Shown here: one piece after another, positions 37,001-52,000 of the stretch
Layout: each line of letters opens with the position of its first letter
How positions within the stretch are numbered: position 1 is the first letter of the stretch
From: Onchidella celtica
Taxonomy: Eukaryota > Mollusca > Gastropoda > Systellommatophora > Onchidiidae
Length of the DNA: 64,000 nt
NCBI GenBank assembly: GCA_963931925.1
Contig: OZ007570.1
Span: forward strand, 39,432,557 to 39,496,556
Reading direction: 5' to 3'
The notes under the pieces: model-generated
What the model was told of the DNA's origin: nothing
Databases searched by the model: none
Seen by the model: only the letters and a program-made list of their open reading frames with translations
Program-made: the position numbers and the translations under genes

Positions 37001-40000
37001 AGAAGTGTGTTGAAAGAAATTTAAAAGCTAATAGCCTGATCCTACAGGATTGATAAGGATTCAAAAAAAAAAAAAAAGAATTTCAGCATCCTTCCACATT
37101 AAGAAAACAGGTTATGTTCAAGCTACATGACATGATGATCACTGTAACTCATAATTGATTTTGATCATTTTTTTTACTTTAGAAATTTTATGAATGAGTA
37201 AACATGCTGTAATATTGTATTTATGCATTTGCATTACTAATTTCATACGTCTGGTCATGAAATTTCAAATCTACAATGATATAGATATGTAACTGAGTGA
37301 ATCTCTGTTCTGTTGCCACATTACAAATTGTTGCTGAATGTTTCTATCTACCTAACTGGGAGTTTGGAGAAACATCATAAAACCTATAACCTATGGTAGG
37401 TAGGATCAAGCATCTCATCTTCTTGGATAAGGATGAAAAACTCGTAGGGAGAGTGTGCACACTGCGCATTTTAAAGATACCTTGGCAGTTGGACAGGCCA
37501 CTGCTCGGGCAAAATTAAATAAAATTTATCCCTTTCACTTTTCAAAGTAAGTGAGAGATCGAAAAAATGATTTCAGTATTGAAATACAAAGTGTTAGTGA
37601 TCTAGCCTTTGTCAGGCAAAGACACAAACAATGAAGTACCGTCTAATGCTTGCAGAAGTTCATCTTTGGTCCACATGACTTCTGATGTTAACATGTTTGT
37701 GTAGAAGATTGCGTGCCGGTGAGGTTGCTCTGCCTGAAAGTTCTTCAAATTTCTACCATGCTGGAAAAAGAGGGAATAAAAGAAAAACTCTAATTAATCT
37801 GATAATATCTGTATTGAGGGTTATCAACCAGAATGTGTTATGTCCAATTTTATTCACTGATCTTAAATGCCTGTTAGATATTTAAGACACAGGGTGTGAA
37901 ACTTTATTTCATGACCCAATAAAACTATTCGTGTGATCGTGTTGAAATTATTGCAATTATCTGAATTTTCATCAAAGTTACAAACTCCAAACTTGTTTTT
38001 CTCAATTTGACTGTTTTGGACACAAAATAAGAAGTTTCAAAACAATGCCAAGATCTCTGAGACAACCATGAACCCTAGAAACATACAATTTTCACTGAAA
38101 TTCCTTTAAAAAAAACTATAGCTATGGACAAATAAACTTGTATGTGCATGTTCATAATATGCTCAGCGGAGACAATTTCCAAAGTTGAACCATATCTTTC
38201 CGCATTTTTATGGTCTAACATTCTTTTCTTTTCATATCCATATTTTGATATTTAAAAAAAAAAAACTTTTCTTCTGGTGTGGCATTCACTAGCAACTGGA
38301 TTTGCTTGGAATTGCCCCCCACCTGGGTCGACTGGAGCTGACAGGTGGTTAGTAATGGTTTTCATGTTTTTATATGAACTGTTCTTATGTGAATACTGTC
38401 TAAAGTGTGGGGAATACTGGTTGCTTTAATGGTTCTGTAGATGCCAATCAACCCACTGAGGAAATCATTTTTTTTTGTGAGCCCCGACTTTTATCTAGGC
38501 TTTTCTGATTGTAAATAAGAGCATGATGTTCTAAGCACTCTCCATCTTCTTTTTGACAATGTCCACTTCAGTAGACAGTAGCATGCTTGCTTTAATAATT
38601 ATACACCAAAGATATTCAAAAAACATGCAATCATTAAATGGGTAAAAAGGAAATATTAAAGGTGAAATCACTTACAATTTCCTTGAAGATCAAGAGCCTT
38701 TTTGGATCAACCGTGAAAGTTGTCATTTTCTCCACAATTTTCTCCAAAAGAATGGCAAGCTTGTCACTGTAGCCCTTGACGGTCAACTGAAAGGAATAAA
38801 ACAACATTATGATATGAAGGAAAGAGTTGCCTATACATCACAGTCAAGTGCTAAATGTTGATAATGCAATGAGTGATTTTGAAATGATGTTATGAGTTGC
38901 CATTAATCCTGTTATGCACTTTTGGAATCTGTCAGACCCAGAGACCTTGCTACAACATTTTATTGGAACAACTGGGTCTGAAAGGCCCCATACGATTAGA
39001 ATTGGTAATGTTTACTTTTTCTCTATTTGAGAGGCCTGGGTGTGACTGACCCCGTGAAGTACAATTTGGTAATGTTTTCTAGTTTCTCTCTATTTGAGAG
39101 TCTGGGTATAACAGGCCCCATAAGGCATAAATCAGAATGTGAACTACAGAGATTAAATAAGGGTTAGGTAGGTTAAGATAAATGTTGCTGCCATTAAGGA
39201 ATTCAAGATGCCACTTATATGTCACAAAACTCTTGCCTTTGACATAAAATTGCTTGTGATGCTAAATTTCAACTTGACATAATTTGTGTCTGTAGCAAGA
39301 GGAAAATTGTTATGATTACCCATGGCGACAGAAAAAAAAAGAAAAGAAAATACGATGAAAACAGTACCACATAAGGTAAAGACAATTCAGGGCAAAGAAA
39401 AAACTACAAAACAAAGAAAGAGACAGTCACTTACATATAAAGAATCAAAGACAGAGGGAGTCACTTACAGTGGGTCCATAGACTGAAATAAAGTAAGAGA
39501 GAGAGTCACTTACAGTAAGTCCATAGACTGAAATAAAGTAAGAGTGAGAGTCACTTACAGTAAGTCCATAGACTGAAATAAAGCAAGAGAGACAGTCACT
39601 TATAGTGTCCATATACAAAATCAAAGACAGAGGGAGTCACTTACAGTAGGTCCATAGACTGAAATAAAGTAAGAGAGAGAGTCACTTACAGTATGTCCAT
39701 AGACTGAAACAAAGTAAGAGAGAGAGTCACTTACAGTGAGTCCATAAACAGAACTGTCCAGGCTATACTTAAGTCCAGCTATTTCTGCCATGTATGAGTA
39801 CTCGGTGAGTGCGTCATCAAAGAGCTGAGTGAACAGGGAATTGAGGTTGGTGTGAAGAGGATCCAAGTAAGCCAGTGGACTGAAAACCAAGCACAGAAAA
39901 AAAATCAACGTTAATCAAACACGACTTATCAACACTTCTTTCAAACATCTAAAATGTTCCGAGACAAAAAAGAAAAAAAAAGCCAGGCTTTTGATCCTGT

Positions 40001-43000
40001 ATTGATGGGTAGAGTGTGGCAGATTAGTTGGGGGTCCAATAAAAAATAAAAAAAACAGCAAAGCTTCTGGTCCATATTCATGGGGAGGGTCTAGCAGCTT
40101 AGGCTTGAGTAAAAAAAAAATTTAAAAAAGCATGGCTTCTGGTCCATATTCTTGGGGAGGGTCTAGCAGCATAGGCTTGAGTAAAAAAAAATTTTAAAAA
40201 GCACGGCTTCTGGTCCATATTCTTGGGGAGGGTCTAGCAGCATAGGCTTGAGTAAAAAAATGTTTTTAAAAAGCACGGCTTCTGGTCCATATTCTTGGGG
40301 AGGGTCTAGCAGCTTAGGCTTGAGTAAAAAAAAAAGCATGGCTTCTGGTCCATATTCTTGGGGAGGGTCTAGCAGCTTGGGCTTGAGTCAGAAAAATAAA
40401 AAAAAGCATGGCTTCTGGTCCATATTTGTGGGGAAGGTCTTGCAGCTTAGGCTTGTGTGAAGCTCTCATTCATTGTCTCAAGGTCGGAATAATGAATGAC
40501 CCGAATTGGCAATCATGAAACGTGTAAAAACTCTCACCTGATGAAGTCCAGATTTACACATGCCTTTGGCTTCAGGAACTTATCGTCCTGTTTAAACCAT
40601 AGTCTGCAGAGGTCTGTGTTCTAAAAATATAGAGAGATGATTACAAAAGGGAATCTTTTAGACGCGACTTCCGCAAATTTTTTCCTTGCTACCAAAAAAG
40701 TTACTAATTTGAACATGTCTAAATAAAAGCTTACAATGATGGCTGGTATAATACCTTGTTCAGTATTTTCACTAAAGGTGAGCATGAGGTAGGAAAGATT
40801 AATTTCCAAGGATTTTGTCACAGGTAATTTAAGTCTTTTAAATTTGAAACGGATTTCATTTTGCCAGTGCACTGGATCTAAATTACAGATCGTTATTAAA
40901 AATATTAAACAAACTTGACCTGCTACCATTTCAACAAATCAAATTTCCTTTTTCCAAGCGATATCTTACACACTAAATAACAGGCTTAAACTTTTGGACA
41001 CAGTGTTATTCAATTTGAAATTTGGAGATTTTAAAAGAAATTTTTTGCAGTTTGGCTTGCGTTTTTGAAAGTCTTCAGTTTCTGCACAAGTGAAATGATA
41101 CATACCTTGACAATATCTGGCATGGCTCCACCCTGCTGATGACAATGAAATACGAAAATAAATCATTTACATCCGACATCTGTCAAAGTCTAGGTTTTTG
41201 GATGTGAATGATTATCGGATTGGACTCCAGCACAATATTATCTAAAATCAACGTTCCTGTAAAAACATGGACCAAAACCGGTCTTCACCTAAGTCCTCCT
41301 CCAGACTTCCTTGTTGCCTCTTATGATAATGTATGGTCCCGAGATTTCATTTTCAAAGGCATATGATGGTTGGTTTGCTGATATTGTTGCTAAAGTACTG
41401 GTATTCACAAAGTTAAAATAGTTTTTCCAAGTGTTTGCCCTTTCTAGTGAACGGACTCTATACATACATTTCAAGTTATTTTACAGAACTATGTACTGTC
41501 TCCAACCACAAGATTATCTTATTATTAGTGGGTGGATCTAGCAAACCTGGCCTAAACAAAATTTTTATGCCACTTTGCAAAATAATGAAAAAAAAATTCT
41601 AAAACAATATCAAGCAAAATGTTTTAACTGAGTGCAGAAAAATGGCTAATCTTTCATATTATAAGTAAATCTCAACTTCAGTAGAAAATTTTATCCCTTT
41701 GGAAAGGTTTTCTCAAGAATTTGTCTTTCACCTTAAGCCCCATTTCGCCACATCCACTCACATTTATATTGTAATACTCACATCTGCTTCCCTTGGTGCG
41801 AGCTCAAAGTTTGTTGGGATAAACTCATTTTTCATAGGAAGGCGAAGGTTGGTGTGAACATGGCATTCTGTCCATTTCTGCGCAGAGGAAAGTTTATGAA
41901 ACTTTTAGATTCTGTGTTTGGAAACTTTGGTCCTGCTATAAAAAATTCTGATGACATTTCAACATCCAATAATCGCATCTAACCTATTTCTAAAAGAAGG
42001 AAAATGGACATGAAATAACAACAAAGCAGCTTTATGGATAACTCTGGAGAGCATCCAAACATCACATTTTGTTAAAACACATCACAGTTTATCGCAATAT
42101 TAAGTGAAAACATTTTCCTGTGATGAAACTCCACTTTATCTGTTCACAAATCAAAATAAAAGCACCAAAACTGACTACAAAACACTGTCTGTCTATACTC
42201 TATACTGACAAAGTTACAGAAGGAACAACTCCTTGAAATAGCTGAATAAGCTATGCCAACAGGGATAGGTCAAATGTAATGCAATGAAAAAAACAACAAC
42301 AATAGAGACAGGATATTACTTACCTTCATCTGTTCAGGTGTGAAATGGGTCACTTTGTATTGTGTACCATACCATGGCTCTACTTGATCTGTTTGCCCCT
42401 CAAACTTCTTGGAAACAATGGTCACTCTGTGCATAAGTTGGCCAAAATTAATGATTTCATCTCAAATGACATCAAATTCCAAGCAAGAACAGAATTACCT
42501 CTATTCATTGCATAATCATATTCTCAAGTTATGTGTTGAAAGTCCAAATTAAGGCTGGACTTGAGCACTCTGGTTTATTTCTCCCAATTTTCTACAGACT
42601 GATGCACGTAAATAAAAACTTATGTTAATATTAAAATAATATCCTCACCCCTCCTTATAATGGTTTTTCACATGCTAATATCTTTTTGTGTTTGAGGTCC
42701 TGGCCTAATTTTGTTGTGATTTCATTCCAAATTCTGGATGACAATAGGGGGAAACAATTCACATTTCAGAGGCGACCATCCAATATCACTGCTTCACTAT
42801 TTGTTTTAACTGCCCTGTTTCATAGCTGCCTATGGACTAGAGGAAGATCCAGGCTGCGATCTTAGGCTTTGACTCATTCGCTACGGAAAGTCGAATATTC
42901 AGCTTTTCCAACACTAATATCTGTTCCAACTTTTCGACAATTCAAATTCTATCCTGGTTCACTCATTTTCCTTATATTGATGTACAATTGTTTATGTCTT

Positions 43001-46000
43001 GTATTCACACTGAGTGAAAGTAAACACATCTTTGAACCACCCCTAATTTTCAAACTGGATAGTGTTGAGATTTCCCGTCCACAGCCCTGAAAAGTTACCA
43101 TCAAGAATGAGTTAAGTTTAATTTTTCATTAAGGCTCTGACATTAAATGACAAACTCTCCATTCTTTAAAGAAAGAAATATCTTTTGACTCTCACCTCAT
43201 GTTGCTGGGCTCAAGATGACGCAGAATACAGTCAATAAGATCAGGGCGAAAATCATCAAAAAGTGAATACACACTGAGGACGTCACCCATTGGATACTCC
43301 TGAAAGGATAGCAAATATATAAACTATTAATATACGTGACCGTCTGTTATCTGTGTTATCAAATCTTATACTAATGAGGAGAGCAAACGATACAGAGCAA
43401 ATAGTAATAAGAAGCTGATTTCACTTTTCCACATGTTGGCAAGGATGGTCATTATTCCATATTATATCGAGTGCTGGCAACCAGAATGTTTTTTTGTCTA
43501 CAACTGCCAAACTGAGAAGAATGATTTTGAAATTTTTAACCTTAATTAAAATTCAAATAACTGCAGTAACTTCAACACAGTCAAGTGAATGGTTTCTTAT
43601 TGGCTTATGAAATAAAATCATACGCCTTTGTGACTTGGATATCCACAGACATTTGAGAGCATTGAATAAAACTTGACATAACGACTTCGGGTTGATAACC
43701 CGCGATATATCGTCGCTTGGCTGCTGGAACCTCGTTAAAACCAGAGAGTATAGATATGATGTATAGAGATCTCACTTCCGCCAAATGGCGAAACTAGCTC
43801 GCTGCGGTAAAGAAGAATTAAAAGAGACCGCCTTCACCAAAGATAGTGGGCATATCTGTTTACTGAGGTTTGTTCATATTTTTGGGCCGACTGAAACTAA
43901 AGCCATTTGTAAGCTGTTTACGCCCCATGGGAAATGCACAAATGGGTATTGTTTACCGCAGCGGCCTACTTTCCGCTCCATGCTAACAGTGGTTTCGCAG
44001 AGCCTCCCGTGTCTCACAGTGCAAATTGACCAATAGTGAAACCTCTCTAGACATACTGACTCTCTGGTCAAACTGACACCAAAGGCTGACATTAGAGGAC
44101 AGTAGTATAATGACAAAGCCAAACAGAGAAAATACAGAATTGTGTTCACTGCTAAGCTACAGTTTTCCATGTAAATTACTAAGGCCCTAACAACAGTCCT
44201 TGTCTTTAGTTTTTATGAGGTTCCAATAGCTGACCCATGGTATAAATAATTGGGAGGGGTTCCAGACATCTTGACCACAGAGTCAAAATAATAATAAAAA
44301 AGGGGGTTTTTGTTTTTTGGGCAAAGCCAAAGGATGGGGTTCAGCTTTTTCCTAGCCCTAACGTAACCTTATCCCCAACCCTTAGCCTGCTCTTATCCAT
44401 TGTAAGAGCTGAAGTGGTCAGCTCATACAGAACTCTTTCCAAGTAATTTTAAAATCCTGTAAGAAATTCGAGGGTCTGAACCACTTGTTTGACAAACGTT
44501 TTCTTCTTCTGACACCTCTTGTAGTCTTGCTCTACTAAGAGTTTCAATTCTTCTTAAAATAGGATATTATCTCAAAGGAACTTTGCCATTTCTTCCCTAA
44601 TTTGTCTTTATATTAATCAGTGAGAGACAAGAATTTTCTTGTCATGTCATTTGTCAACGGTAAGGTTGAAGCTTTAATTTAAATTAAATTCACATGCCCA
44701 ATTCATGAGTTCATCCATTCATCCCACACCATCATCATCATCATTCTATCCATAGTTTGGGTTCTCCCATTATATGTGCCATGAGGATCAAAGGTACCAA
44801 AACCACAGTCACTTTGGCTTTCATTAATTTATACAAGCTAAAGCTACATACCCAAGTAAATGGTTCTGACTTACCTGCAACCTTCCTGATAAGTTACTGG
44901 TGTAGGCCTTTGGAGATTCCTTGTCTTTGAAATTGAAGGACATAGCTCCCAGGTCCTGAAATTGTTAAAGTTGGCAGTGACATTTTTTGAAAAGTTAACT
45001 CCCCAAATTTTATGAAGGTTAGATTTTATTTCATAATTTCTGCCATTTCAGTATAATTGCAATATCACACAATATTTAATCAGGTTATTTCTAAGTGTAC
45101 CAGTCAAAGCCCACTGAGAATTTTCGTATTCAGAATGAAAGCACCTTACTACATTTTGTGTATTTTACCATATTTTATAATATTTACAAATTTCCACTTA
45201 CCACATTTGTAACATTCCACCCACCACATTTGTAACATTTCTGGGATAGCCTATAAAGATGTTTAAAAGAGTAGACAGATTTATCCATACAATCTGAAAA
45301 AAGACTTGTTCAAACATAAGAAGAACATAAAAACAAACCTGACACTCTTTGAAGATCCATGCTTGTGGTCCCTCAGCCCTCAGCATGTTGACATACTGAT
45401 AAATCAACGCTATGATCTCATCAATGTTTTCTATCGAGAAAGGGGAAATATTATTAAAAACAGTGTTTCAGTTGTATAAAAATAAATGCCAAGAAATTTT
45501 GTATGTGAATAACCAGTAAAAATGCATGAGATCTTATTTACCACAAATCTCTTCCAATTGCTTTGTTTCACTTGACATCATCGACCACTTGTAGTTCCTT
45601 TGAAATTTAAAGTTTTATTTTGTCTTTTGTTGGAAATCCGAAGGCCATAATGTGGGTGCATCCGACAACACTGGGCTACAAGTGAAATTTTTATAAATCT
45701 TTAAAAAATCAAGATAAAATATTTCAAAGATGATTTCCCGCGAATTATTTGACCTGAATCCAGAAAAATGGCTAAGCTTTCATGTTATAGGCAAATCTCG
45801 ATTTTCATAGAAAATTTTTCCCCCTTAGAGAGGTTTTCTCAATAATTTGGTCTCTCACCTTGAGCCCAATTTTGTCAGATCCACTCGCATATATACGCTT
45901 AGTTATCCCAAGAGCTTCAGTTCTTCTTTCCAGATTAACGCCGATCTTTGCCAGTGCGCAAGGTCAACCGCTTGAGAGGGGGGGGGGGGGGTGGTGGTGG

Positions 46001-49000
46001 TGGTGTGTGTGTGTGTCTGTGTGTTGTGTGACGGATGTGCAGCACCACAATTTTGGATTTTGGTGGCCCAGACAATGAAGTAATCTGAGTATATCATTAC
46101 AATTTTCTCCAGCAAACAAATGGTATTATCCTTAAGGGATAAAAGAAAAAATAAAATGGAAAAACGTGGTTTACAATTCTGGAAGTTTTGGTTACTGATA
46201 ATGTTAAACCTTTCAGATGCTTTCATCAGCCACATCTTATTCCCATTTTGCATGTCCATGGGTTATTCCAGATGTTATTGACACAGTGAGCAACACCCTG
46301 CTTACCTTGTCCTTTATCTGTCAGATCAACAGCCACAGAAAAGAAAGAAAAGCCTTTCGCACCTGCCCTTTGACCTCCTACTAGAGTGTTGGCCCAACCT
46401 GACAAGCATGAACAACAAGTGAAATTATACTATTTCTGTATTTATAATCACTGCTGACAGGAGATTTGTCAATTCAAGCTGTTAAAAATTCCTTTTCTGA
46501 TGTATGCCAATAAAAGATCATACAATAACTTAAGTAAGAAACCATCACAGGTCATATGATGTACATTCAATACAGTTTTTTCTAAAAGGAAATACAAGGA
46601 AATACAAAAAACAACAACATTTATTGCCCAACAATAAAATGGGGTTCATTCATTTTCCAGATTTCAATAAGAAGCAGATATACATTCAATACAGTTTTTT
46701 TCTTAAAGGAAATACAAGGAAATACAAAACAACAACATTTATTGACCTGCCCAACAAAAATGGGGTTCACTAATTTTCCAAATTTCAAAAAGAAGCAGAT
46801 CTGTTCCACATCATTTAAATACGAAATCTGTCCCAGCTCTTCAACTGATTTTGTGAAAAAAGCCACATATTTCAAATTATGCTAAATAATTTTCTCACCT
46901 CTTGCCTTCAGCTCGGATAATAAACTCCCAGACCCTTCATGGCCCAGCAGATGACCTAAATAATGCCCTGGCTTATGGGCGGAAAAAAGGAAACAAATGG
47001 CTGTTAAGAGCACAGAGAAGAAACAATAAAATTTTTAGCATTTTCCTGCTGATGTTCTTGTTCCTTGTTTTTGACAAAAGTACTATTTTGCAGTTGAGTC
47101 CAGGATATGGCTTTCACGAATACTCATCTCAGATCACCATTCATGACTTCATATTATGAAGGAAGTAAGGCCCCCAATATATTCATGAAAGGCTTTTTAT
47201 TTGCAAAACCGTAAATTCTACGAAATATCATATTAGTACACCTAGAATTACAGAAAGGTATACATGGGCATATTTTAGAAGGTCTTGAAGTTTGCTATAT
47301 GTTTAATAATTTCTTTAATTTTAGGCCACAACTGAACTGCACAGAACAAAGTCTTGTTCCAACATTTTGAGCCAGAAAAAAAAGACGCATTTTCTTAGAT
47401 TAGAATTAAAAAGTAAGACAGGAAATTTCATTCTGTGTCTAAATCTACACATTGATGATCAAAACTCAACTTTAAAGATCACATCTGTGTTTTCCCCGCG
47501 TCCACAGGCCAACTAGTTTGATTAATTCACAAATATATGCAGCCAGAGTGGAATTCAATCAAGATTCATACATGACAGTGAGCAGGTTAATATCCTAAAA
47601 CATAACCTCATCTGACAGCATTGTTTGATCTTCTAAACAAGATCCAGAAGATCAGTTCCTGAGTAACCACCAAAGCACTCAAATTGATGGTTAATGCACC
47701 TTGGGTAATTATCATTAAAATCATTCAGAAAATCTGCATATGACATGCTGTTGCAAAAATACTGAGGTTGCACCCACTCATGGAATTGTTAAAGGGCCAG
47801 TGTCCAACTAAGCAGGTCCTATACATTCGTATAAAAGCTTGAAAGATAAATGCTTAAACTTTTCACATACAACATGATTATGAAAAAGATTAAGCATGTA
47901 TCATTGAGCCTTATGATATAAAACAGCAATCTTAGCTCATTGTGTTTTGTCAGGCTAGCATCTCCTCTCTTCCTAGCTAATGGATATTACTTACATGTTT
48001 CTTTTGTGGTAAAATTTAATAATGACCATAAATTCTTTAATTACCTCTGGTCAGACAAAGATCTGACAAAAAGAAAAAGTTGTAGGTAGCAAAACCTCGT
48101 GCAAGAAGTAACACACAAACTTCGAGCCTCCATTCATTGGAGGACATGTTGTGCTAAGAAAATCCAAGTCTGGACTTGTAGCTAAGTACTTGTATTGGTT
48201 GTACATTCTACAATTTTTTTCTTTGTTCAATTGTTTTATTGGTTCAAGTTTCCACCCTGTTACATTTTTTTTTCCCCTTGATAAAGGTAAACATTCTGGA
48301 AACTTGGTGTGCCTTCCCATTTCCTTTGTGGTTTATTGTATCGTTTCTGTATTATTTCCTATAAAAGGCTTTATTATGTACAGCTTTTTCTTCTTTGCCA
48401 AATTTTGTTTTTGCTTCAAGCCTTGTTGAGACCCCACAGATTTTCTGTGGTTTGTATAGCATTTCATTTATTACTTCTGGTGCATTTCAGTCATTAAACA
48501 GGCAATATGAACAATATATTTTGTACTCACATAAGCCTTGTAGTGCTCACTGAGATCTGGTGTGGGCCAAATGACTGACATTTCTCTGATGTCCTTTACA
48601 GGCACAGCACTCACAACACACTGGCAAGACAAAACCAATATAAAATCAATTGTCAATGCATTATGCTAATGGCATATGGCACTTATGCCAAAGGGCAACT
48701 GACACTTCCTCACAATTCTGAGCAAGAAGGTTATAGATAATATTACAGAAAAAGAAATGCACCAATAGGAAAATAAAAATACTCCAACCGAATCATAATG
48801 GCATAAGTCATCAATTAACAACAGGAAAAGAAAAAGGGTTTTCTTAATATCTCAAAAGTGTCAAAATTGACTAATTCCATTAGCACAGAGCAGTGACATA
48901 ATGTTTGCTCATCTCTCTGTAGCAGCCTCTTATACAATACACATATAAATAAGTAATGAACTACATCAATTTAATTTGATGATCTTTGTCACAAATCCCA

Positions 49001-52000
49001 GACTGGGAGATGTAATAATTATAACAGGACAACAATCACGAACGAACACGTATAACACTTAACAGAACAACCCATCAGACTCACACATTTATTAAACATA
49101 AAGATAAAGATAACAGTGCAATTACATACATTATATTACTCTAATCAACTGCCGTCCAACGGCCTTCTTTCCCTCAAGCACTCTTCCTCGGGTCCACAAC
49201 CCGGTAGTTACTTTTAAATACACTTCGGCTTCAGCCTCTCCACTCAATGTCTTAATAACACATTCCTATGGCAATAACACCTGAGCATTCCAAGAGCTCC
49301 TCAACATGGCAATAGCACGTTAATAGTTCAATTCACATTAATATCACAATAGCACAGTCGTATATCACTATCACATGTAGTACATCTTAAGAGCACATTA
49401 ACAATTATATACACATCCCTGTCTGTGGCCAGACTGCCACGACTCATGCGCCCCTCCTGTCCTGCTCGACAGCTTCACTCCACTGGCCTATGCGTAGCCT
49501 TCGGCCCTATGCTGGCCTATCCCCTGTGCTAGTTCGCTTACCGCGGGTGGCGTCTCTGCCTGACCCCGGCACCTACAAGAAGAACATTACATTGGTATAA
49601 TACCATACCATTTCTAACCACTTCACCCCTCATTACAAACCATGAAACGTACACACAATAGTCCACCTTTCACTCACCACACATCTTACGGTAACACACC
49701 TCCACCGTACCACACAGCACTCACTCTCGCTACGAATCCATGAACCTAACTTACATCTATCGCTCATGGCGCACATTTCTATACACAGTAATCAATGACT
49801 TCCACATTCCTCCATACTTATTTACATCATGGTCATAGGAGAATATAGTACATCAATCATCATAATTATAAATCATAGTTCAACCTACCAGTCATCACTG
49901 GAAAACACACAACAATCTCCCGACTGCCTCTGATCTCACGTCTGTCCCCTGGGACCTCTTAACTTGCAGTGATCTGACTATTCAGATTTTGCCTCTACTA
50001 CGCCTCAACTTCACTCACAACATGCACGCTTTAACGTTAACTAACAGAAGTCAATACAGGTGAGCAGCCTCACTATCCCGTGAGTCAGTCCTACACTTCC
50101 ATGCCCCCGTAATCCTTGAATCCCGCTCACTCCACTCGTGACAATCTTGTCCTTTCTGATGTACAGCTAAAAATATCAAACCAATCATTGGAGGTGCTTT
50201 GTTGGGACAGTTTCTACATGAAGGCGAATAAAGAAAATACTGAGCTTTGTTCACTGTCCACCCTTCACTAGGAAACCGTCCCTACCAAAACACTTTCACT
50301 ATTATTTAAGACATGGTGATGTACAATGAAAAGTTTTTACTCCAAATTGATAAAGAGGAAGTTCTTATTACTGCGCTATACAAATGCTTTTAAACATTAG
50401 TAATTATGTAAAAGGCAATAATGCTCTACAGCATTTCTAAGAATTGTGTCATAGCTTTGATAAACCTCAAACACATTCTTTGAAATATACTGAACAACTT
50501 TCCAAACTTGAATCTTAACAAATCATATTTACTTTTAAGTTCCTGCAAGTGCAGGATGCCCACATCTTAAGCATCCAATCCCAAAGTACTATCATGGTTT
50601 CAAAATATTTTCAACACATTCCTGTACATCACACAACCAAATCTTGGCAGTGAAATGTTTGATTAGTTTTTGTTGATGGAATTCACCCGAGGAGTTAGTA
50701 ACATTTGACTTTTATTTCATATCATAACAAAGATAAGTTTACTGGCAAAAGCTATAGCATTGTGTGCATAGGTCAGTTTTTTATTGAATACTAAATATTG
50801 CTTCCTCGAAAATTCTGTTTTTCAAGAATGAAACAATGATTTTCACATAAGTCGAAGCACATCAAATCCAAGTGCATTATCATATTGTTTAGCTGAAAGC
50901 CTAAGTTGAGTGAGACGGAGGCACCTTGCAGAGTTTACAGGTCGTACACAGCATATTGACTGAGGAGTCTGGATTCGGAAACACACAATTCTGGCTTTAC
51001 TACTTTATAGATAAAGCGAAGACACTCATACTGAAACAAGGGTAAAACACTTACAAATGCATAGCTGCCAACTTTCAAAAACCTAAAAACAGACTCCTGA
51101 TATCGGACCAGACACCGACACGCCACACCCCCCCCCCCCCCCCCAACATTGAAAAGTCACCATTTCCTCACTTTGTTACATTATGGAATATTATTCTCTT
51201 TACATAGGCCTAATTAATGTAATACAGTATAAGATTTTAAGAAGCAGAAAACAAACATTTTGCTTCAAATGCTAATACATGTTTTGTTATCACCACTGTT
51301 TCTGTTTCTAAAGAACTGACTATTATGATATGAGCTGTCTTCAGAATTGGATAACTCTTTCATACTAACTTGTTCTGGCAGTATTGAACAATGTCAGACT
51401 TGCCTCCATATGACTTGTGAAACTGATGAAATTGGAAGTCACGATAACGTGACTTATGACTCACAATGCATTTATTGGACAAGTTTGATGATAATGCAAA
51501 AGGAAATTCCTTTGAAAATTTTGCACTAAATGTCTACTCACGACTTCATGTCTCATGAGTTGGATAGAAAAGACTTCCGATTAAAAATAAAATAAATCTA
51601 TCCATTATCGCAAATCATGTTAGGCATAAAAGATGACAGGAGTAGATCTAATAGATCTAAAACTGAAGCCACTTCATAAGCCATGTCCATATTGTTCTAG
51701 TTCTAGAACTTTTTCTATTGTTTTACCAGCTCACGGGCTCTAGATTTCGATTTCTTACGTCGCTGAAACACCCGTACGCCTAGGCTGGGCCTAGTTTATC
51801 CGTGAGCGCCAATTAATTATGTTCAAGATTCTAAAAGACGGCCGACCTAGATCTACCGGGAGTTACCACCGCCAAAGATGATTGTAAGCTATGTAAAACT
51901 AAAAAAAAACACACACACCAAAAGAGACATAACAGCGAAATAAAATGAAACCTCTTCACAAAATGTGTCCACTGTTCTTACTCACTGACCGCCATCGTTT

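Noticed and set aside
43785-44036. 83-codon frame in repeat family A
   Set aside because: The second family copy (15160-15475) does not preserve it.
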